Shown here: positions 56,561 to 64,000 of the stretch, piece by piece | Layout of the letters: every line of letters starts with the position of its first letter | Numbering within the stretch: position 1 is the first letter of the stretch | Assembly: GCA_026770585.1 (NCBI GenBank) | Contig: MU646684.1 | Location: 47,199-111,198, forward strand | Source: Baffinella frigidus | Taxonomy: Eukaryota > Cryptophyceae > Cryptomonadales > Baffinellaceae | Reading direction: 5' to 3' | DNA: 64,000 bases | Position numbers and translations under genes: made by a program | Notes under the pieces: generated by a model | What the model saw: only the letters and a program-made list of their open reading frames with translations | What the model was told of the DNA's origin: nothing | Database searches by the model: none

Positions 56561-59500
56561 AGCCCTCAGCCCTCAGCCCTCAACCCTAAACCCGAACCTC
56601 GAACCCTAAACCCTAAACCCTAAACCCTAAACCCTAAATTCTGAACCCTGAACCCTAAACCCTAAACAGTAAAGCCTGACCCCTAACTCCTAAACCGTGA
56701 ACCCTTAACCCTGAAACCTGCACCCTAACCCCTAAACCCTGAAGCCTAAACCTTAACCCTAAATCCTCAACCCTGAAGCCTCAACCTTAACCCTAAATCC
56801 TCAACCCTGAACCCAAATCTTCAAATCCTGAACACTGAACCCCAAATCCTGAAACCTAAACCCTCAGCCATTAACCCTGAACCCTAAACCTTAAACCCTA
56901 AACCCTAAACCCTGAATCCTAAACCCTAAAGCCTAAACCCCAAACCCTGAACCCTGAAACGTGAACCCTGAACACCAAATCCTGAACCTTCACCCAAAGC
57001 CCTAAACCCAAAACCCTGCACCCTGAAACCTAAACTGTGAACACCAAACCCCACACCCTGAACCCTAACCCCTAAATTCTCAATCCGAGATCCAGAACAC
57101 TAAACCCTTACAGCGGTCGGAAACCAAAACCCTGAACCCTGACGCTTGACCCTAATCAATTTCTGAACCCTAAACCCCACCCCTAACCCCTAAACACTAA
57201 ATCCTCAGCCCTCAACACTGAATCCTAAACCCTAAACCCCAGATCCCACACCCCAAAACCTAGCCTCCAAACCCAAGACTCCAAACTCCAAACCCTTAAC
57301 CCTCAACCCTCAACCCGAAACCCTCCACACTCAGCCCTGAAACCTGAACCTTAGATCCCAAACCCTAAAACCCAAACCCTAAAACCCAAACCCTAAAGCC
57401 TAAATCATCAATCCTACATCCTAATCCCTTACGATAGTCGGAACCCCAAACCCTGACCCCTGAAGCTTTACCCTCATCTCTTAACCCTGAACCCTAAACC
57501 CTCACCCCTAAAAACTTCACCCTAAACCCCAACCCCAAATTTCTGAACATCAGTCAACCATCAAGGCTCATCACCTGTCCGACCGAGGCTCACAGACCCC
57601 CACACACTAAACCCTAAACCCTAAACCCTCAGCCCCCAACCCTACACCCGAAATTCTAAACCCTAGACCCCACTTCACGCCCCAAACCCTAAACCCCAAA
57701 CCCCAATCCCCAAACTCTACACCCCAAACCGTAAGCCCAACACCCCGAACCTAAAACTTGTGAGTGCCAATAGCTCCTTGACACAACCCTAAACACCAAA
57801 CACTCAACCCTAAACACAAGACACTAAACACTACATACTAAACCCTGAACAAAAATCATGTAACACTTCAAACTAAATACTAAACCCTGAATTCTGAAGC
57901 TTCACCCTAATCTCTTAATCATAAACCCTGAACCCTCAACTCTGAAACCTAAACCCTGAACCCTACACCCTAAACCCTAAACCCTAAACCTTAACCCTAG
58001 AATCCTAACCCTAAGCCCTCAACCCTAGACACCCAATACATAACACTCAAGACTAAACCCTAAATCACTATCCCTAAATCCAAAACCCTAAATCCAAAGC
58101 CCCAAATTCTAAACCCTCACGGCGGACCCTACATCCTCACCCCTCGAATCTTCACCCTAAACCCTAAACCCATTTTTTTTACCCTCTAGAGACCCCTAAC
58201 CCCTACACCCTACACTCCCTTAACCCTAAATTCAAGGACTCAAACCATAACACCTAAACCATAAACCCTCAAACCCAAACCCTAAACCCTAAACCTTCAA
58301 CCTTCAACCCTCAACCCTAAACCCTAAACCCTCAACACTGATCCTCAACCCTGAACCCTACACCCTTAACCTTGCCTCCTCAATCCAAAACCCTTAACCC
58401 TAAACCTTGCGTCCAAACCTGAACCATGAACCCTAAACCCGAAATCAGAAACCCTAGACCCCAAATCCTCAACACTCAACCCTAAAAATCTAAACCCTGT
58501 CCCCAAACCCAAACGTCAAACCCTTAACCCCATCCCTGAAACTCTGAGAAACCCTAGACCCTAAACCCTAAACCCTACACACCCAACACCCAACACTAAA
58601 CACTCAACTCCAAAACCTGAACCACAAACCCTCAACTATCAACCCCAAATCCCAAACCCCAAACTTTGAACCCTCACGGCGGTCGGTTGCCCAAAATCCC
58701 AAGCCCTGAAGCTTCGCCCCAATCTCTTAACGTAAAACCTTACAACTTCACCCCTTGAAACTTGACCCTACACCCTAACCCCAGATTTCTGAACCCTAAC
58801 CTCCACACCCTAAACCCCAACCCCCACACCCTAAAACCTGAACCCTAAACCCTAAACCCTAAACCCTCAACTGTAAACCCTAATCCCTAAACCTTAATCC
58901 CTGAACCCATGGACTCAAACCATGAATCCTAAACACTCAACCCTAGGACGTCAACCCTCAACCCTAAAACTTCACCCCTCAGTCCAAACCCCCAAACCCT
59001 TAACCTTGCGTCCAAACCTGAACCATCAATCCCAAACCCTAAACCCCAAACCCTAGACCCCAAATCCTCAACCCTCAACCCTAAAATCTAAACCATACCT
59101 TGAAGCCTCAACCCTCAACCCTGCGTCCTAAATCCTGAATCCTAAATCCGAAACTCTCACGGCGGTCGTAACCCTGAACACTCAACACTCAAACTTGACC
59201 CTAATCTCTTAGCCCTAAACCCTGAACCCTCAACTCTAAACCCGAAACCCTCACGGCGGTTGTAACCCTAAACACTCAACACTCAAGCTTGATCCTGATC
59301 TCTTAGCCCTAAACCTTGAACCCTCAACTCTAAACCCTAAACACCAAACCCTCAAACCTCAACCCTCAACCCTAAACCCTAAACCCTAAACCCTAAACTC
59401 CAAACCTTAAAACCCAAACCCTCACGGCGGTCGGAACCCCAAACCCTAATCCCGGCAGCTTTACCCTAATCTCTCAAGCTAAACATTTCATCCTCAACCC

Positions 59501-59655
59501 TAAGCCCTCAACCCTAATCACCAAACTCTGAACTCTAAACCCTTAACCCTAAACCCTAAACCCTAAACCCTAAACCCTGAACCCTTAACCCTAAATCCTA
59601 AACCCTAAATCCTAAACCCTAAACCCTAAACCCTAAACCCTAAACCCCAAGACCC
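56560..59655 (+). repeat. 3.1-kb telomere-like array with a higher-order unit, intergenic
   Basis: Decayed CCCTAAA-type units, C-rich on the plus strand. Superimposed is a recurring longer module: CTCACGGCGGTCGG, then AACCC units, then GAAGCTT or similar, then ACCCTAATCTCTTAA. It is seen near 57112, 57428, 58115, 58674, 59156, 59252 and 59422, with a related copy near 63862. Spacing is irregular (about 100 to 700 bp). Confidence 0.93.
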
Positions 59656-60225
59656 AAAGCGGGATGACCTTGAACGTGGGGAACGACTTGACGCCGTTTT
59701 CATCGCAGATCTTCGCTTTGGAGCAGTCGACCGCGGTGACCTTGACGACTCGGTTCAGCTGCTTGGCCAGCCAGATGTACTCGCTCTCGAACGACTTGCA
59801 GCTCGCGCAGTCGGTGCTGTGGCACTCAAAAGTTGATCTCAACTTTACTTATGGCCAAAGTTATCCATGTCAACTTTGTGAAGGGCCTGAAAATCGTGGG
59901 CCCTCGGGAAGGATGGGGCGGCGACAGAGCCTCAGGTTGCTGCCGACAGCAGACAGGGTAGGTCTTGCTTCACACGAAACGACGGGCCTCACTGGATTCG
60001 TTTTGATGCGAGTCAAGGGTAGGGCTGGGCAGGCTTGATCCTGGAGAGGGCCTGGTACCCAAGTATTTTTAGAAGCGTTGATCTCTCCTCCCGAGCAGCC
60101 GCCATCGCCACCTCAGCTCTCAGCCCATCCGGCTCCACCTTTAGCGAACAGCGAATCAGCCCCTGCCTCTTCCACCGCTCTGTCGAGAAACAACCTTGCT
60201 CTATCACAGAGGCTGTGCCTGTCGT
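59654..60225 (+). pseudogene. PDI-like gene 5' fragment with its upstream region
   Basis: 59654-59825 matches the PDI-like coding region 50578-50750 in the same orientation: GGGATGACCTTGAACGTGGG, the VTAVDCSK segment and the CASC redox motif, with one codon lost and several changes. It then jumps, skipping the signal-peptide end, to a copy of the PDI upstream region: GTTGAT/GTCAACTTTG motifs, GGGTAGGTCTTGCTT, then the 51230-51425 segment through GCTCTATCACAGAGGC. The ORF begins inside the telomere-like array. No start codon or complete domain remains. Confidence 0.85.
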
Positions 60226-60347
60226 ACGGGGGTACCTTGCTCATCAGAAACCGCCCCCCCCTTGGACCCTACCGTAGGACCCGCCTATGGTCCTATGGTG
60301 GGCCTAGGTAGGGGGAGTGGTTTCTTATGCGCGAGGTACCCCTGTAC
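60225..60347. mobile_element. Pogo/Tigger-like MITE, family A
   Basis: 123 bp. The left end is TACGGGGGTACCTTGCTCAT and the right end GTTTCTTATGCGCGAGGTAC followed by CCCTGTA. It abuts the end of the duplicated PDI flank exactly where the original locus reads CTGTCGACC, so the insertion marks the copy's edge. Confidence 0.82.
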
Positions 60348-61585
60348 ATGAGTACCTCGCGCATGCGAACCAGGGAATCTGACAACGCCCGCCTTCCCTT
60401 TCCTAATTATTAAGAAACGCAGGGAAACGAACGCCCTCTCTTTCTTGATCAATAAAAAACCCAGTGGAAACGCCCGCTTTCTGTTTCATATTTATTAAGA
60501 AAAAACGTTCTCCTTGATTCTTTATCCTCAGCTTCACCGCTCTTGCTGCTCTCACGTACCCCCCCCCCCCCTCCCTCGGGGGGGTAAGCAGTCTATGGGC
60601 CATTTTGTTTGAGTGGTTTGTGAGAAAACGCCCGCCTTCTCTTTCTTTTCGATTAAGAAACCCAGTGAAAACGCCCGCCCTCTTTTATCCCTCAAGTGGC
60701 CAGTGGGCTCATAGGCCCTACTGTAGGGCCCTAGCTAGGATCTGCCTAGGACCTCTTGACAGTCAAATTTGACTGCACTGCCTAGCCACCTAAGGGATAA
60801 TCATTAAGAAATGTATGGGGGAGGCCTTCCCTCTGTCTTAATTGTTAAGAAACTCACCGCTCAAAACACCCTTTTTTTATGAGAACCGTTTCTCATGATA
60901 GCGGCACCCCTCTACATGTACTGACGACCTGTCTCACACCACGACAGCCGAAATCGCTCAACCCTCAACCATCAACTTCTGCGGCAGGGTGTAATATCCC
61001 CAGACAACTCTCAAGCTGCAACCCTCTACCTTCAACGACCTTCAACCCTCCCTCAACCCTCCCTCAACCCTCAATCCTCAGCATGAAGATGGATCCGTGC
61101 GGCTTGACAACCCCGAATATGATAATCAGGGCGAAGATAACCTCTCTGAATTTGCTATCCCAGAGAGTGGGGAGTTGTGGGCAGACGCTGCGAGTCGGGA
61201 AGATGAGAGCGAGACAGAGAGGGGGGACAAGGAAGAGCGCCAAAGCTGTTACCTAACAAGTTCCCCACCAATGGCGCTGAGAGGGGTCCCAGGAAGGACG
61301 CTTGGAAGGACGCGCGTATCCCTTAAATGACCAGGCCTCCAAATTTGGGGGCCTGAGGTCCTAGGCTGGTCCTAGGGCCCTACGGTAGGGCGTATGAGCC
61401 TACTGGCCACTTATGAGATCAGCCTTTGGTCTCAACAAGGACCACACACCGACCGAGTTGAGTGCACCGAGCGCTTGTGCAAAGCAAAACCGGAGAGCGA
61501 GAAGGGCGTCTTATTTTTGTCAGGACACACAGCAAGCGAGTCAAGAGACGCGTGTTCTTCATCGTGATGAACCCCTGTACATTGT
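60348..61585. other. Gene-free spacer with a GAAACGCCCGCC-type minirepeat
   Basis: Between 60370 and 60860 the phrase AACGCCCGC(C/T)TTC...TTAAGAAA recurs at least four times (near 60384, 60469, 60630 and 60668) at irregular spacing of about 40 to 160 bp. The region 60955-61085 has short CCCTCAA units. No gene is supported. The open frame at 60879-61256 has no recognisable features. Confidence 0.55.
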
Positions 61586-61696
61586 TCTGGGGTACCTCAC
61601 TCATAAGAAAGCGCGCCCCCCCCTCCTGAGACCCTGGGCCTAGACCTACTGTAGGATCCTGCGGTGGAGCTTTCTTATGAGCGAGGTACAGCTGTA
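61586..61696. mobile_element. Pogo/Tigger-like MITE, family A
   Basis: About 111 bp. The left end is TCTGGGGTACCTCACTCATA followed by AGAAA. The right end is GCTTTCTTATGAGCGAGGTA followed by CAGCTGTA. It lies 118 bp from the stop codon of the ribosomal protein SA gene, possibly within its 3' untranslated region. Confidence 0.8.
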
Positions 61697-61813
61697 CCCC
61701 TGTACCCTACGGTAGAAACAGTGCAGCTGCAACATTGGGCAAGGGTCAACAAAGGAAAGACATAACAACCGACGGGACATCAGCGTACTCTGAGCCTTCC
61801 ACAGTTTCATTAC

Positions 61814-63231
61814 TTACTGGGGAGTGAAGCCCGCCGGGGCGGGGGCCGCAGTGGCATCCCAGCCGCCACCCTGGGGGGCGGTGGCGTCGGTCGCCGCGCC
61901 CCACTCGCCCGCGCCCTGCGCGCCCCAGTCGCCGGCCGCAGCGCCAGTGCCCGCCCAGTCGGCGGCGCCGGCCGTGGCGCCCATCTCGGCGCCGAAGCCC
62001 GGGGCCGCGACGGCCGCGAAGGCGTCCGAGGGGGCCTCGAGCGCCTTGTTGTCCGCCTCCATGGCGTCGGCCTCCTTCTCGGCCTCCTCGGGGTCGCGGT
62101 AGAAGAACATGTCCACCATGATGTCCCAGGGGGTCGAGCGCGAGATCACGTTGCGCAGGCGGAGCACCTCGCGGGCCATGAGCCAGTAGAGGAGGCCGAT
62201 CGACTGCTTGCCCTTGTTGTTGGCCGGGATGGCCACGTCAACGAAGCGCAGGGGGGAGTCGGTGTCGCAGAACGCCACGGTCGGGATGTTCACGAACGAG
62301 GACTCCTTGAGCGGCTGGGAGTCGGTGCGCGGGTCCGTGATCACCAGAAGGCGCGGCTCCTGGAAGAGCTTCTGGATCTGGTTCGTGAAGGTACCCGGGG
62401 TGTAGCGGCCGGCCATGTAGTTGGAGCCGGTGTACTGCCCGAACTTGAGCACCGCGCGCTGCCCGTACGGGCGCGCCGAGATCACGCACACTGCCAACAT
62501 GAACAGGGCCCGTGTCAGACGACAAGCCGCTTTCCCGTCTCGTGTCCAGCCCACCACAACCCAAACTGGTTCCCGCCACGCGACAGAGACCAACACCCAG
62601 TTCGACCAAGTAACAACTCCTCGCGTGTGAATTCCCCCCTCCCCCGAGTCCAAAACATTGCTCCTGTCCGAGTTGAGCAGCAGCCGCAGCGATCCATCCT
62701 CCTCCGCCATCCCGCCTCCCCCACCTGTCGCTCGTCTGGATCGAGACACGAAGACAGCCCTCAAATCTAATTTCAAGAGCAGGAGAGAGCGGGGAGCACC
62801 GTCAGCGGGGTTCTCGATGGCGACGATGATGCGGGCCGCAAGCATCAGCTTCTCCCAGGTCTTGGCGAGGTTGATAATGTAGAGGCCATCCGCACGGCGC
62901 TTCCACACGTACGGGATCTGTGATTGGGCATGGGGTGAGGAAACGCGAGCACAGAGCACGACGCCCACTGCTGCTCCTTCTGGTGATGCTATGCGACCAA
63001 GGTATCCACACGGATTGCACGGACTGATGGTTGGGTGCCGCCGGCCCGCCCCCGCCCCTGGTGCCGACGCCACCGCAAGCTCACTCCAGAAAAATGGCAG
63101 CTCCAGCGACCTACCATGCGGTTGTCGAGGTTCTTGGTCCCGAGGTGCACATGGGCGGCGAGCATCTTGGCCCAGTCATCCGTAGTAGGACGAAGGGGGG
63201 GGGGGAGGGCGGCGAGGGATGCGGCAGACAT
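61814..63231 (-). CDS. RPSA: 40S ribosomal protein SA (uS2), 3 exons
   Basis: Exons 63231-63115, 62917-62800 and 62490-61814 join in phase to 303 residues. The uS2 core is clear: [17 protein letters not shown], then [39 protein letters not shown], the junction [51 protein letters not shown] and [32 protein letters not shown] and [12 protein letters not shown] follow. The tail is an Ala/Gly/Trp-rich extension with repeated (A/G)-(D/E)-W motifs, as in animal and plant SA proteins. The protein sits on the 40S head-body junction and is needed for 18S rRNA maturation. The start at 63231 is the only in-frame ATG that gives a full N-terminus. Parts of intron 1 and the upstream region are copied at 55862-56110. 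Confidence 0.95.
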
Positions 63232-63880
63232 CGCTCTTAAGGCTGCACGGAAACCGTGGGTGAAGAAGCACGAGTCGAAAAAAGTTGTTGACTAATAGGG
63301 GCACCAGAAATTGGCATTCTCCCGTGTGAACCGGGCGTGAGGAGTGAAAGTTGACAGCAGTGGTTCAAAGTTGACAGCGGTGGAGGGTCGTCGCGGAACT
63401 CATTCACCGCGCGTTGCGGTGCTGCACCAGAGGTAGCGTTGAAACGGCAGGAGGTGCGGAGGATGATTGGCGAGGTGATCCTGGTGGTCGCCATGAGTGC
63501 GTGCCCCGCCCGTTGTGTCGCCGGACCCTCTTGAGATGGAGCACCCAGCCTGACCCACCTCCACCGCCTCCCAGCCTACCTTACCCTCAGCGGCCTGCTG
63601 CTCTCGTCAGCGGTGGCGCCTTTGCGGCTCGCCTCAGAAAGCTGTGTGGCCACCTTTCAGGCAGCTGAGCGGATTGTGGGCATGGAGGAAAATGATTGTC
63701 GTGGAAGGTGTAGGGGTGGGTGTTTTTTTGCAATTGAATGTCCTAGTGTCAATGAACAGCCTCCCGAGCTCCAGCGCTAACTTCCACCCCCCTGTGTTTC
63801 CGCCCTTCCTCCTTCCCACCCTGCATCCCTTCCTTTAACCCCCCCTGTCAGTTCAAGGCTACTCACGACGGCCGGCCGGA
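63232..63880. promoter_or_regulatory. Ribosomal protein SA upstream region
   Basis: The motif AAAGTTG(TTG)AC or AAAGTTGACAGC occurs three times, near 63286, 63348 and 63368, that is 55-140 bp upstream of the start codon. The last two are in direct repeat (GAAAGTTGACAGCAGTGG, then CAAAGTTGACAGCGGTGG). No TATA box is obvious. Further out, 63600-63715 is the parent of the duplicated piece near 56030-56110. Confidence 0.55.
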
Positions 63881-63967
63881 ACCCCAAACCCTAAACCTGA
63901 ACCCTAAAGCTAAACCCTCATCTCTAAACCCTAAACCCTTAAGCATTTACTCTAAACTCTGAACCAG

Positions 63968-64000
<33 letters not shown>
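63881..64000 (+). repeat. Telomere-like repeat ending in a 32-base C run
   Basis: Short CCCTAAA units, preceded by a CACGACGGCCGG module like that of the 56.5-59.6 kb array, run into an unbroken C tract from 63969 to the window end. The C tract may be real slippage of a CCCTAAA-type repeat or a sequencing artefact. Confidence 0.85.

Overview
This window comes from a eukaryotic nuclear genome. The genes are broken by spliceosomal introns whose exon phases join correctly. The products are eukaryotic: 40S ribosomal protein SA, RRP15, a POLE3-type histone-fold protein, a STRIP1/FAR11-type STRIPAK subunit, an ADCK1/5-type ABC1 kinase, a GT17 glycosyltransferase and an ER PDI-like protein. The coding DNA is GC-rich. 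The 7-bp telomere-type repeat TTTAGGG/CCCTAAA is everywhere, in perfect and decayed form. That repeat type is used by plants and by many algal protists. A GC-rich secondary-plastid alga or related protist fits best, but lineage cannot be fixed from this window. There are two assembly gaps (19743-19887 and 40928-41489) and a terminal run of C.

Layout. 1-4010: subtelomere-like sequence, mostly a decayed CCCTAAA array. 4011-8402 (minus): a membrane protein with an MRH/Atg27-like architecture, 9 exons. 8803-15920 (plus): a GT17 family glycosyltransferase, 6 exons, divergent from the previous gene. 16090-16890 (minus): RRP15, intronless. 16994-17996 (plus): POLE3-like, 4 exons, starting 103 bp from the RRP15 start. 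18879-28949 (minus): STRIP1/FAR11-like, with its first exons uncertain. 29947-36410 (plus): ABC1 kinase, 12 exons. 37285-46529 (minus): a secretory-route protein with many POM152-like Ig repeats. 46530-49693: tandem repeats and mobile-element remnants. 49694-50926 (minus): PDI-like, intronless. 51919-53652 (plus): a membrane protein with VGIFS-type repeats, 3 exons. 53653-61813: gene-free, with duplicated pieces of neighbouring genes and a 3.1-kb telomere-like array. 61814-63231 (minus): 40S ribosomal protein SA, 3 exons.

The most striking feature is that telomere-like arrays of up to about 2.5 kb form the bulk of many introns. In nearly every gene, on either strand, they are oriented so that the pre-mRNA carries the C-rich strand (CCCUAAA). 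Many introns are also bounded by AG|GT at both ends. At least two introns of the ABC1 kinase gene contain decayed copies of the exon edges that flank them. Together these suggest that introns here arise or grow by local tandem duplication at AGGT sites followed by 7-bp repeat expansion, with a strand filter. Three families of short terminal-inverted-repeat elements and several displaced gene fragments add to this.

The genes do not form one pathway. They are ordinary housekeeping and secretory-pathway genes in a repeat-rich chromosome region, several arranged as divergent pairs. All exon boundaries were worked out by eye from reading frame, phase and family similarity, without transcript data.
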